Below are positions 53,336-63,911 of a stretch of DNA of 64,000 bases, one piece after another. Under the pieces are notes generated by a model. The model had not been told where the DNA came from, searched no databases, and saw nothing but the letters and a program-made list of their open reading frames with translations. The stretch covers positions 9,988,001-10,052,000 of the forward strand of contig OX621263.1 of NCBI GenBank assembly GCA_951640165.1, in the 5' to 3' direction. Position numbers and translations under genes: made by a program. The first letter of the stretch is position 1. Every line of letters begins with the position of its first letter. The DNA comes from Pseudoips prasinana. Lineage: Eukaryota; Arthropoda; Insecta; Lepidoptera; Nolidae.

Positions 53336-53639
53336 AATGCCAATGCGGTGCGCCTATTTGATTGCCTTTAGTTAGTTAGTTAACTTAGTTTATATTAGCA
53401 TTACAGTCAAAATCTCTTTCATTATTTAATTTTACATTAAATTTTCGTAGCAATAATTAGGTTTTAGGATAAATACTTTAAATAAATTGATATGAATATT
53501 ATGTACATTAAAACCTTGTACAAATTGAATCAACCTCACATAGTTAAAGACAATGTGTGAACTCTGAGACGGTCTCACTGTGCAAATGCAAAAACAAAAT
53601 TGAAACCATATCCATACTAACCTTACGCTGTGTTCATTA

Positions 53640-54400
53640 CATCTGATAGCTTTGGCTCCGGCCTATTGTCTCTAAAAAAAGGATTTATTTGAGGCAAAAA
53701 GCCTAATATATCCGACCATTGTACCCTCATGAGAATGTTAACATAATATCATGGTTTTTAATGGTTTCATACATATTTGAATGGAGGCTGGAGGTTTTGA
53801 CTGAACCTCGGCGCCCTCTGAACAAACTTGGTAATGAAAAAAAAGTCAAACTCATATGGGTACCAGGCCATTCAGGATTAGAAAACAACGAAAACACAGT
53901 AGCTAGCTAGGAAGTGGTCTGAAAGTCAGTTCTGTGGACCAGAACCGTGCGTAGGGATTCCTCCAAACATAATAAGAGCAATCCTCAAAAACACAGCTAA
54001 GCGCAACCAAATGTGGACCAAAATCAAGGAACTAAAACACTCCAAACAGCTCCGAAAAGGAGTAGACAAGAGCTGGTCCAAAAACCTATCGAAGTACACA
54101 AGAAACCAACTACGATTAATAGTAGCAATATTTAAGAGCCACTACGGCCTATGCGGCACCCTCTCTCACCTACACAAACTGGGACTGTCGAATAGCTCGA
54201 TTTGCAGGACCGGTGGGGAAGAAAATGAAACAATGTTGCATATACTATGTAAATGCGATGCTTAAGCAAGGCACAAAACAGCCAACCTGGGGCTGGCATA
54301 TCCAGAACCGGGAGGCAAGGATCTACCCCTAACAAAAGTACTGAAGTATGTGCTTACTACATTCAGGGCTCTATGGATAGAGTCAAAAGTAATTATGGTT
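53640..54400 (+). pseudogene. RNase H-bearing LINE, C-terminal relic
   Basis: VKLIWVPGHSGLENNENTVAS (closing RNase H motif, with the DxxAD part lost and a stop), then MWTKIKELKHSKQLRKGVDK, NQLRLIVAIFKSHYGLCGTL and ICRTGGEENETMLHILCKCD (CCHC-like). It is related to, but strongly diverged from, the element at 5294-6769. Stops and shifts throughout. Confidence 0.7.
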
Positions 54401-54429
54401 AGTACAAAATTTCCTGAAGGGTCGAAGTG

Positions 54430-54600
54430 CTGTACGTAAGTACACCCCTACCAAGACAAAGACCTCGGCGCCCTAGTGTTTTGACTTCGAGTCTCGCACA
54501 GGACAACAATTTGTGTGACCCATAAGTTGGTGTGCTTTGTGTCTGTAAAGTCCCCGCGATACGGGGACTGGATTCCTTAATGTTCTTTACAAAAACCATT
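54430..54600 (+). mobile_element. tRNA-headed SINE (family M), degraded
   Basis: CTTCGAGTCTCGCACAGGAC (decayed B box), TTTGTGTGACCCATAAGTTG, TTTGTGTCTGTAAAGTCCCC. Confidence 0.5.
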
Positions 54601-54774
54601 GTATGCTTGATGCATTGATGTAAATCAATAGCAAGTTCAACTGAGTTCAAACCCAGCTCACGTCAAAAAATGACATTAGGATTTTTCTGAAAAGAAAATC
54701 TTTCAGTACTAGTCAGAAAACTCTTACGATCAGCCCACTTATTTTAGCACGATAAATGGCAGCCAAATGACTTC

Positions 54775-54875
54775 AACTGCTGGTCAAAGGTTTTCATAAT
54801 AGAATCGTATCCATCATTTGGAGGGACATGCAATAATCGCCACGCTTTAGAAACGGGTTGGCGATCGCAGTTTGA
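54775..54875 (-). mobile_element. Family I LINE 3' scrap
   Basis: Complement of AACCCGTCTGCCAAGCGTGG-type sequence: GCAATAATCGCCACGCTTTA and ACGGGTTGGCGATCGCAG. The same scrap is at 60590-60635. Confidence 0.45.
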
Positions 54876-54959
54876 TGGGCATAGTACGCAGAGACAAAAC
54901 AAGACAAGTTCTTTATTTGCAATAAACATGGTATTAAGGGTAAAAAAAAATTTCATCGT

Positions 54960-55440
54960 ACCCACACATGTGGGATATCAAGGGATAGGTCTTCAAAATG
55001 ATATTGAGGTTCCTAATATCATTTTTTTCTAAACTGAATAGTTTGTGCGAGAGACACTTCCAAAGTGGTAAAATGAGTATCCGGGGGATACTCATTTTAC
55101 TACTTTGGACCCCCCCTATAACTTCTAAAATAAGAGAATGATAAAACTAAAAAAAAATATGATGTACATTATGCATGCAAACTAACAACGAAAATTGGTT
55201 CGAACGAGATCTAGTACCTAAGTTATTTTTTTTTTTAATACGTACGTCCTACTGAGTTTTCTGGCAGTGTTTCTCAGTAGCTGCCACGTCATGCGCTGCA
55301 CATAAATGTAAAATTTTTACGGAATATTTTTTTTTTTATTTTGATCGTAAACCGCAATTTACCTTTCATTTAATCAACTGAAATACTTGCTGCTACGGAA
55401 CTCTTCATGGGCGAGTCCGACTCGCACTCGGCTGGTTTTT
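54960..55440 (+). repeat. Family N repeat, 3' two thirds, with LINE 3' scrap inside
   Basis: From CACACATGTGGGATATCAAG to GGCGAGTCCGACTCGCACTC. At 55249-55345 the CR1/Jockey 3' UTR (GAGTTTTCTGGCAGTGTTTC, TTTTTACGGAATATT) is inserted after TTTTTAATACGT. Confidence 0.65.
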
Positions 55441-55945
55441 TATTAATTTAAGTTCTTTTGGTAGGTTGTTGTATATTCGTTTGCACATAACAAGACAACT
55501 TTTCGCATACTTGTCCGATTTAGGTATATTTTTTATAACAAGCCTGTCTGCATTAGAGACGGTGGTATATAATCCCTCAGGCAGTCTCATGTATTATTAT
55601 CACCCCACATGCGATTTTTACCCAGATCACTAATTCTAGCAAAATTTATGACTGTCGCATTAAAAACATGAAATTCCTGGACACCCAGCGCACTCAGACG
55701 CAATATCACACGAATTATTGTCCTTTGCAGGGGAGAACCCTTAAATATAATCTAGGCGAGTATGTTAAGGCGGCGCAAATATTGGCGGTAAGATTTTTTT
55801 TTTCATAGCAATCGTAAAACTCTGTGAACATATCGATCGTGCTAATAATTTAAGGCAAATCATCGTTACCCGACGTTTCAGCATTGATTGCACCAGCCGT
55901 GGCCTTTTTAATTTTTTTTTATCATGACGCATACAGTTACCCTAG
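55441..55945. other. LINE-like C-terminal scrap, otherwise nothing
   Basis: The minus strand of 55405-55590 gives ETALCNANKLVIKNIPK-like and KRIYNNLPKELKLI, weakly like a CR1 C-terminus. The rest is unassigned. Confidence 0.3.
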
Positions 55946-55949
55946 CAGC

Positions 55950-56190
55950 CGAGCGGGATCGGAAGCGAGCCGATCCTACTCACAGACGGAGGAGGCGTCG
56001 GGGCGGTGGCGGTAGCCGTTAGCCCAACTGCCCTCTGGGCTGCGGTGGCAGTAAGAGAAGTGTCCTCTACTGCTGCCACATGCAAGTAGCTCCGGGAAGT
56101 CAGCTAACTGTTTGTGGCACAGTCGCTGTGCCGGACTGGCAGGAGTCGGCAATTGGGGAGGACAACTCAGAGACCAAAAAAAAAGATACT
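55950..56190 (+). mobile_element. GC-rich LINE 3' end (family J)
   Basis: AGCGGGATCGGAAGCGAGCC (ERDRKRADP), CGGAGGAGGCGTCGGGGCGG, TGGGCTGCGGTGGCAGTAAG, GTGCCGGACTGGCAGGAGTC. Plus-strand orientation. Confidence 0.6.
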
Positions 56191-56404
56191 TTAAATAAAA
56201 AAATGGAGGCTTTTACTTCTTCGCCGGACTATAGAGGCGAGCGAGGGCTCCAGCCGTCTAGCTAAAACTACAAACTAAGTACCCGCGCCGGAGGGCACCC
56301 CTTGTGGGGTTCGAACTTTCGTTCGTTCCCGTTACTGGCCGGGAGATTCAATCTTGCGCTTAGGACACAACAATGTTATACTGCATAATATGATATATAC
56401 TGCA

Positions 56405-56560
56405 CGTGTGCAGCGGCCAAGACCGACCGAATAACTATTTGTGTGACCCATAAATAGTTGTTCTGAGTATGGATGTAATTTGTGTCCGTCTATTATATGT
56501 TTGTCAAGTACCCCGTGACATAGGGATTAGATTACTTAGTGCAGGCGTTATTAAAAAAAA
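56405..56560 (+). mobile_element. SINE family M body
   Basis: GTGACCCATAAATAGTTGTT, TTTGTGTCCGTCTATTATAT, GTACCCCGTGACATAGGGAT; the head is lost. Confidence 0.5.
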
Positions 56561-56863
56561 GAAAATAAAATGTGGTTATATCTTTAATCCATAGTTAATT
56601 GTATTGACAAACATGCTAACTATATAAAAAAAAAAATAATAATAATTAGCACATAAACTTAAAATAAATTCCTCCGCATTCTCAACAGGTAAGCAAGTGC
56701 ATGGGAAAAAAATTGTATTACTATCCAATGTGGCAACACTAGATACCTAGTCACATTTTATTTAAGTAAAACTTCTTTAGCCGTGTTCAGAACTTTTTTA
56801 GTGAACAAAAATAATGGCATAACTCGCGTCGTCATAGGCCTTAACTGCTTCGCCACCCGTTCA

Positions 56864-57003
56864 GTACAGACGCTAGCACATCCAGCTACCCTAATCTGTC
56901 TAATTTCTTTTAAATATTTAGAACTTTAACACATAAGCATAAGGTTCACTTTCAATTGGGGAATCTGACAGATTGGGGTAGCTCGATGTGCTGGCGTCTG
57001 TAC
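56864..57003. mobile_element. Palindromic MITE (family F), complete
   Basis: 140 bp, GTACAGACGCTAGCACATCC to GATGTGCTGGCGTCTGTAC. The interior is in the opposite orientation to 33675-33815 (CATAAGCATAAGGTTCACTT). Confidence 0.85.
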
Positions 57004-57217
57004 ATAAGTGCTAGTATACTTTGCCTATGTGATTACAAGCATAATAAAAGCTTATAGCAACAAAAACTCAAGACAATTGTAAAACACCTTCCGTATAATT
57101 TATTGAATTGTGTCTATCCGGCGTCACGAGGAATTGAGAGGAGCTGCCGTTTTAAAAGCAATTTATGGTTTTAGAGTTCCGTATTAAACGTTTAAAAACC
57201 TGTGTTTACTCTTATTA

Positions 57218-57386
57218 TCTACTATATAAAAATAAGTCGGGGTTTCCTTCCTGACGCTATAACTCCAGAACGCTCGAACCGATTTCCACGGTATTGCATT
57301 CGTTGGAAAGGTCTCGGGCTCCGTGAGGTTTATAGCAAAGAAAATTTATAAAATTTAACGCGGGTAACACCGCGGGATACAGCTAG
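57218..57386 (+). mobile_element. Non-autonomous Helitron (family G), copy G4
   Basis: 169 bp; A|TCTACTATATAAAAATAAGT to CTAG|T; CGCGGGTAACACCGCGG hairpin. Confidence 0.8.
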
Positions 57387-57394
57387 TTAGTTTA

Positions 57395-57680
57395 TAGAGA
57401 CCGACCTTTTAGCCTAGAGGTTAGTGCCCTTGAATGCTAAGCCATAGGTCGTGGGTCACCACTCACAACACTCAGTTACAGGAAGCGGAATCGAGTTTAG
57501 CGTCAATCTCTAAGGGATACAGCAGGCTGTCGGGATGCAGCGCCACCTGTGTACTAGCTACCACCTATCTGCGGTCGGCAACTCGCAAGTCGCAAGCCAA
57601 GCGCGGTGATTACGGCAAACCCCGCCAAGTTAGAAATCTTTGTGAAGTCTGGCAGTAGACAATATGAGGCTGATGATGAT
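57395..57680 (+). mobile_element. tRNA-like head and LINE 3' region (family O)
   Basis: CTTTTAGCCTAGAGGTTAGT is an A-box-like head. From 57510 GCGCCACCTGTGTACTAGCT and TGCGGTCGGCAACTCGCAAG match 7335-7480 in reverse; tail GGCTGATGATGATGATTA. Confidence 0.45.
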
Positions 57681-57689
57681 GATTATATT

Positions 57690-58862
57690 TGTGTTTAGAA
57701 ATGTTACCAAAAGCAGGAAACTGGATAGGGTTTGATGAGTATGGATTTAGATAGGGAAAGAGTACTAATGAGGCGATACTGGCTCTGAGAATGATTTATT
57801 GATAGAAGAATGAGCCTGGGCCTTAACACACATATTGCATTTATTGATCTAGAGAAGGCTTTTGATAAAATTAATTGAAAGGCGATGATGAAAGATTTAA
57901 CGAATGCTGGATTGGATTACAGGGATAGAAGGAAAATCTACGAATTATATAAAGGACAACAAGCTATAATACAGATAGGCGAGGAAAAGGAAAGAGTAAG
58001 GATCAGACAAGGTGTGACGCAAGGGTGTCTACTGTCTCCAATAATCTGCAATATATTTATAGAGATGGATATAAGGCAAGTAATAGAGGAAGAACAAGGT
58101 GGTGTGAAAATTAACTGAGAAAGAATATATTTTATTCGACACGCTGATGAGATTGCAGCTTTGGCGGACAAGAAACAAGAGCTTGAATGTTTAATAAATA
58201 GAATGGACAAGATTTTTCAAGAAAATGGCTTAAGAAAAAATAGAAAAAAGACGAAAACTATAGTAGCAACAAAAATGGCACCCACACGTGACACAATTAA
58301 ACTGTATAACTACCAAAATAGAGCAAGTTGACACATTCAAATACTTAGGTAGTGTAATAGCGAGCACCATCAGATATACACCAGACTTAGTTGCTAGGAT
58401 AGCAATGGCTAGAAGAGCCTTCAACAATAAAAGACAACTCTTCACAAACCAAATAAACCTCAAGATTCGAAAGCGCCTTATTAAAACATATATATGGAGT
58501 ATAGCTTTATATGGATGTGAGACATGGACACTGAGAAAAAGAGAGAGACAGAGATTAGAGCATTTGAAATGTGGTAAAAGTGGGGAAAAGTATTACGAAT
58601 GGTTGACGAGAAGAGATGCATATTAAAAACCATAGAAAACAGAAGAGGAAAGATGTTAGGGCACTTGATAGGACATAACACTTTTATGAGGAATATTATT
58701 GAAAGCAAAATAGAGTCAAGGAGAGGACGAGGAAGACCAAGAAGGACCTATATGGATCAGATAAAGGAAAAGATAAACGTAATGTCGTATCAAGAAGTCA
58801 AAGCGCTCGCCGAAAGCCGTGACGATTGGAAGAAGCTCCACCGACAAGAGCATAGCTCCTGA
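57690..58862 (+). pseudogene. RTE-like reverse transcriptase, multiply broken
   Basis: Frames in order give AGNWIGFDEYGFR (2a), LNTHIAFIDLEKAFDKIN (A), GVTQGCLLSPIICNIFIE (B), a motif C mutated to RHADEI, then VDTFKYLGSVIASTIRYTPD (thumb), SIALYGCETWTLRKRERQRL, and RGKMLGHLIGHNTFMRNIIE, RGRGRPRRTYMDQIKEKI to a stop at 58862 followed by GATGATGATGATC. At least five stops or shifts. A third RTE-like lineage, different from 31311 and 23030. Confidence 0.85.
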
Positions 58863-59177
58863 ATACGATGATGATGATCAGTTGTCTGTTTGTCATAATA
58901 GAGGCGATTCGTACTTTGAGAGCAGATGGCATTGTGTTAGTTATCCAAATTTCATTAATAGATTATATAATCTGAAGCTATTGTACAAAGTCGAGCTTAA
59001 CTCAATATGAGTTTTTCTTCTAGCAAACCTACATTGGTATGAAACTTGTGTGTAAGGGTATAAATAGCGATCGATTGTTTCATATAACATTAAAACTAAA
59101 ACGCTTATTACCAAATTTAATTAAATATACATACATATGCTTATTGTCTGAGTGAGTGAGTGGCTGACGGCAAAATA

Positions 59178-59368
59178 TCATCACCCCATCTCATCCCGTG
59201 GGGTGCGTAGAGGTCATCCTGAGGGGATATACCATCCCGTCGCCAACCCGTCTGCCAAGCGTGGCGATTATGGCATATCCCTCCGAATGAAGGGCTCAAC
59301 TCGATTGTGGGAAGCTTTTGGGTGGGCCTTTCTCCACCAGTGGACGTCGGAAACTCAACCCGTAATGA
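59178..59368 (+). mobile_element. RTE-like LINE 3' end (family I)
   Basis: CTCATCCCGTGGGGTGCGTA, CCGTCTGCCAAGCGTGGCGA, TTTCTCCACCAGTGGACGTC. Confidence 0.55.
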
Positions 59369-59534
59369 TACGGAACTCTAAAATATCCATATTATATTCG
59401 TTTTTGTTATATCTGTTAGACAATAAGACTGAGCTTGAGGTTGTAAGTGAATCATCCTTGGTGTATCCGCAAAGTTAATTGTTTGAGCATTTAGTCATTT
59501 GGTTGAAGGACATAGTAGATTACGATGTACTATA

Positions 59535-59586
59535 CGCTTCGCTGGTCTAGCTCTAGATAATGAAGTCCTGGGTTCAAATCCCAGAT
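59535..59586 (+). mobile_element. SINE family C head fragment
   Basis: TTCGCTGGTCTAGCTCTAGA, TGAAGTCCTGGGTTCAAATC, then cut by the RTE end. Confidence 0.6.
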
Positions 59587-59765
59587 CTTCATCATCATCA
59601 TATCAGCCGAAAGAGGGTCACTGCTGGACAAAGGCCTCCCCAAAAGATATCCACAATTGCTGGTTTGTGTTATTTGCATTCAATGGTTTCCAGCGACCCG
59701 TACATCGGTCCATCTTGTAGGGGGCCTGCCCACGCTGCGTCTTCCAGTTCGTGGTCGCCACGCAT
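59587..59765 (-). mobile_element. RTE-type LINE, 3' end
   Basis: CATCATCATATCAGCCGAAA, GTCACTGCTGGACAAAGGCC, TTGTAGGGGGCCTGCCCACG, TCGTGGTCGCCA; same family as 31311-32102, lacking the family's usual AGATC before CATCGG. Confidence 0.75.
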
Positions 59766-59769
59766 GCCA

Positions 59770-60150
59770 CCCGCAAAAGCTGTTTGTGGTCACACCTGGC
59801 TTTGAGTACCTCAAGGGCTTCATCAACTACGTTATGGTAATTAAAGAACCATTAAATCTATAGTAAAATCTAAATTACAATTATTCTAACGAATGATGTA
59901 ACCGTTTGGACTGCGTGCTCCTATCATTTATCTCCCATTGTTCTAAAACCTTGGTTTTGACAATACAATCAAGTAGGAAATACCTACAAACAAGGGTAGG
60001 GAAATGAGGTCCATCCTTGCTATCAGGCTACACAAGGAATTAATGCATTTAAACTTTGATTTATATTTAATTTAAGTGGACCGTGCAAAATCTCCGATTC
60101 CAAAGAAACTAATTCCCATAACTTGGAACGAATTATTGTTCAATATAATA
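59770..60150. other. No recognisable gene
   Basis: A short GC-rich scrap like family J (GCATGCCACCCGCAAAAGCT) at 59762-59790; the rest is AT-rich. Confidence 0.35.
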
Positions 60151-60152
60151 AT

Positions 60153-60509
60153 TACCTCCAGATCGCATGTGGCCACGGCGGACAGTCTCCATGGAGACTA
60201 GCCATTTGGGCGAGATATATTTTAGTGCACAAATGTGTGCGCAAATACAGATCCACTTTCTATTCCATAATTCTCATGATCCGATGGGACGACTAGCGAT
60301 ACGAGCAGAAAGGGGTCAGGTACAGGACCGATGGCGTTACGTGCTCTCCGAAGCACGGGGGTATAAAACCGCCAACTTCCAGACTTCGGGCTCATGCTGA
60401 GAAATTTTCTTAACAGAAAAATCCCAAATTCTCTTTTTGACCAAGGATTTTAATACTACAACCTCATAATTTACGGTTGCTCATGCTACCGCTAGACCAA
60501 CGAGGCAGG
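60153..60509 (-). mobile_element. SINE family C, copy C3 (full length)
   Basis: Minus strand: GCCTCGTTGGTCTAGCGGTA head, body CTCGGAGAGCACG variant, 3' GTCCGCCGTGGCCACATGCG. The last few bases differ from the LINE tail more than in C1. Confidence 0.75.
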
Positions 60510-60539
60510 CTAGACCAAAAAGACAGTCATCGTAACAGC

Positions 60540-60655
60540 TGTAAGAAGTGCACTGCTGGACAAAAGTTTCCCAAAAGAATCATCTTGGGGATGTGCAATA
60601 ATCGCCACGCTTGGCAGACGGGTTGGCGATCGCAGTAAAATGGTCTCAAAAAGCA
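60540..60655 (-). mobile_element. RTE/family I scrap
   Basis: AGTGCACTGCTGGACAAAAG and GCAATAATCGCCACGCTTGG, ACGGGTTGGCGATCGCAG. Confidence 0.4.
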
Positions 60656-60755
60656 GCTGCTGAGATGAAGGGATGATATTCCGATATTCGCGGTCACCAA
60701 ACAGCAAATAAGTATCTAATAATAATAAGTACATACATACATCCATACATAGACT

Positions 60756-60990
60756 CAAGCCTGTTTCCCGGAGAGGTAGGCAAACTAAATCGGAGACGAT
60801 CTCAAGAAAGGGCAGGCCAGAAGTACCCTAAACCGGCGAGCATGTCATGAAGAATATAATGACAGTAATTGAGGCAAAAGACGTGTGAAAAGATCGTGAC
60901 AAATGGAAATCCGTTGTCTCTGCCTACCCCTCTGGGAAACAGGCGTGAATCTAATAATAAGTAAATAACCAAAAAGGTAACTATATCCCA
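60756..60990. mobile_element. Two LINE C-terminal ends in inverted orientation
   Basis: The plus strand 60889-60947 encodes DRDKWKSVVSAYPSGKQA then TGA, the end of an RT-like ORF. The minus strand of 60756-60785 holds the same terminus (GTTTGCCTACCTCTCCGGGA, AACAGGCTT). A 60785-60880 stretch with RRSRKGRPEVP lies between. Confidence 0.5.
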
Positions 60991-61239
60991 ATCAGCGTTC
61001 ATATTTTTTATAGGTTTCGTTAAAACAAAAGACAATGGCGAAGGCCGCTAAACCTCTGTATGATATAACATTAACAATAAGTTTTGTACACAATGATTCA
61101 AAGAATCTTGATATCAGATCACTATCTGAGGGACATAGCGGTGGGACAATTAAGAGACTGTAGCGATATTTATTTAATAAAAGACAAAGCCCGCATTTTG
61201 TACATACAGGGATTAGATTTAGATTCCCTGTGTTGGTGA

Positions 61240-61500
61240 TTTCATCACCCTCATCAGCCGCAAAAGGTCCAATGCTGGACAAAGACCTTTCCCGAGGATC
61301 ACACAATGGATGTTGCATGTAAATATGTGTTGGTGATTTCATCTTCATCATATCCGCCGAAAGACGTCCACTGCTGGACAAAGGCCTCCCCCAAGAATCT
61401 CCACAATGCCGGTCTTGCGCTGCCCGCATCCAACGGCTTCCCGTAAGCCTTGCAAGATCGCTGGTCCACCTTGTAGGGGGCCTACCCACGCGGCGTCTCG
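61240..61500 (-). mobile_element. Two RTE-type 3' ends in tandem
   Basis: 61341-61500: CATCATATCCGCCGAAAGAC, CCACTGCTGGACAAAGGCCT, ACCTTGTAGGGGGCCTACCC. 61249-61310: a more decayed end (CATCAGCCGCAAAAGGTCCA, ATGCTGGACAAAGACC). GTTGGTGATTTCATC precedes each, at 61231 and 61328, so one insertion probably duplicated its flank. Confidence 0.65.
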
Positions 61501-61515
61501 GACATTACAAACATA

Positions 61516-61748
61516 TTAATCGTATGGGCAGTGATTACCCTAGTGTCAGAGTTGTTCAAGTCACCCATGGTGCCCCTGACACGGCTTAACGACTGTTGCC
61601 TACTGGCTGCCACCGGGGGGGATAACATAATGTTCCCTTCGAAGCTCGGAGACGCTCAGAAATAAAACCACTTTGGCGGTTACCCATCTATGGACTGGCT
61701 GGAACCGGTGAGACCAGTGAGAACGGTGAGAGTATCATGCTAAGCCTA
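61516..61748 (-). mobile_element. 5S rRNA-derived SINE (family E), copy E6
   Basis: CGTATGGGCAGTGATTACCC, ACACGGCTTAACGACTGTTG, CATCTATGGACTGGC; the 5S-like end has a deletion (no GGTTAAGC). Confidence 0.7.
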
Positions 61749-61749
61749 A

Positions 61750-62170
61750 ATATATAATTGACAGGCGCAAAGTAAACCTAGACTCACAGCAACTACTTAT
61801 GGTTGTCCTGTATGGGAATCAAAACAATATCTTATCACTTATAACTTGTTCCAAACCTCAGCAGCAAATTGCAAACGGTGGGCTAGGAGCAAATTGTTTA
61901 GACCTTCTATTATGTGAGTATTATTGAGTGGAAACTTAAGGTATTGGGCGGACACTCCGATGATATACTATGTAGCACCATTCTTGTGGATATAGCCTTC
62001 GGAAAATGGCGAAAATTATGATAAATGTTCTATTTTTTGAGGGAAACAATGGAACGCCCCTTGAAAGGGGACAGACATGTTAAAACTGAGCTCTTAAAAA
62101 TAGAAAAAATAGCAAATAATCGCTTAAATAATTAAGATAAGTATTCTTTGTCTAGAATGCTTCAACGGGC
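61750..62170. other. No recognisable gene
   Basis: AT-rich; no repeat recognised. Confidence 0.35.
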
Positions 62171-62175
62171 TATAG

Positions 62176-62446
62176 GCCTGCTGGTGTGGTTAGAAAATGC
62201 TTGCCTTTCACGCCACAGGTCACATATTCGATTACTACCCAGGACAGATATTTGTGTGCATGAACATGTCTGTGGGCCCTGAGTCTGGATGTAATTATCT
62301 ATATAAGTATGTATTTACAAAAGAAAAGTAGTATATGTAATATTATATCGATCAGTTATCTGGTTACCATAGTACACCATAGTAGCATTGCTTAGTTTGG
62401 TATCAGATGGCCGTGTGTGAAAAATGTCCCAAGATATTATTATTAT
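62176..62446 (+). mobile_element. SINE family A, copy A5 (full length)
   Basis: GCCTGCTGGTGTGGTTAGAA head, CACGCCACAGGTCACATATTCGAT (B box decayed), CTGGTTACCATAGTACACCA, tail AAGATATTATTATTATG. Confidence 0.75.
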
Positions 62447-62844
62447 GTAACCTATCCCGGCTACCCCTTTTGTTCTAAATTTTACTTTGGGTAGTCGATG
62501 GAAGGCAGATGATGGAAAGAGTCGTTTATAAGAAACGTTTTGTCGAACTGTCGTTATGTCATATCCCTAAATGTTGAAATTTTTTACGCTTCCTAGCACT
62601 TAATAATCGTGTTCCCTGTGATTGAACAGTATAAACCATCCAGTTTTTTTGGGCTACAACAGGATTAATATTTCTGTAAAACTGACATGCCTTTCTGGTT
62701 ACAGTTAAAAGAAGGTACCATGGTATTTAGAGCATGTTCAGCGATCATTTGCAGTCCTAAGAGCATTTATGACAGTTAATATTGTTAATGTTGAGAGCGT
62801 AAATTTGCCTATAAAAAGCAATTAATATGAAACCATCAAAAAGT

Positions 62845-63480
62845 GTCGGCGGGTGGTATGTTGGACACTAACTAAACTTAACCTGCCATGAAGCTCGCGG
62901 AGAGCCGGGGACGCGATAATGCTGGTCTGGTGAAAAGAAATGAAACCGGTGTAGCGACTGCGCCACATACGGATTGGTGTCTTCCCAGAACTGCCTTCTT
63001 TTTCGGGACACGTACCATGGGAAGGCTCTGGATTTCCCTCCCCTATTGCCGACTTCTGCCAGTCCGGCACAGCGACTGCGCCACAAGCAGATCGCCGTCT
63101 TCCCGCAGCTGCTTTGATGTGGTGGCATTAGAGAACACTTCTCATACTGCCACCGCAGCCCCGAGGGGAGTTGGGCTACCGACTGCTGCCGCCGCCCTGA
63201 CGCCTCCTCCATCTGTGAGCGGGATCGGCCCGCTCCCGATGCCGATCGGCGGTCTCCTTTTGGAGCATGACTGCCTCACAGAAGGAGACCACGGCGTCCC
63301 ATTTGGTGGAGTAACCAGCCAGCATCGCATACTAGACTCCGGCCGGGCACTCCTCCAGTGTATGCTGGGTAGAGTCCCGCATGGTGACAATGTGTCGTCG
63401 CTTCTCGACCGATCCGGCTCAGATACTCAACGAAACAACACTTGGCGGCAGTGGAGGACACTTCTCTAACTGCCACCGAA
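62845..63480 (-). mobile_element. GC-rich LINE 3' end (family J), longest copy
   Basis: Minus strand: MRDSTQHTLEECPA (zinc-knuckle-like Cys/His), then WDAVVSFCEAVMLQKETADR and HRERADP, RRRRQGGGSSR, stop; the 3' UTR has TGCGGTGGCAGTATGAGAAG and GTGCCGGACTGGCAGAAGTC. Stops and shifts present. Confidence 0.65.
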
Positions 63481-63819
63481 ATGGACGAGCAAAATTTGAG
63501 CCCTAATGTCACGAAATTGACCTTAAAATACCGCAGCGGAAAAAGGGCATAAAGATCTAATTTGGGTAAATTCTGTGAATTCAATATGGTGCCACAAAAA
63601 CTGTGTCACGCATTCATAGATGCTTAGTACCCGTGATGGTCGGCACAAGGCTAATGCTATTATGTCATACGAGCAAATTCAAGCTTTTTGTGCGTGTAAG
63701 TGGTCTGATTTTATGATTTCCCGTGTGCCGGTTTAATAAATGTATTAAGTTTATTCAGCACTTGGTTTTAACATACTCTTGCACGAAACTCAAATACCGT
63801 ATACTCAAAGACTCGAAGG

Positions 63820-63900
63820 GCCGGTTGGTCTGGGTGGTAGATACTTGCTTTTACGCTGCAGGTCGTAGGTTCGATTCCCACCCAAGACAGATATTTGTGT
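63820..63900 (+). mobile_element. SINE family A head, cut by an RTE copy
   Basis: CCGGTTGGTCTGGGTGGTAG, GCAGGTCGTAGGTTCGATTCCC, AGACAGATATTTGTGT, then a switch to RTE sequence. Confidence 0.75.
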
Positions 63901-63911
63901 CATCCAACTCG

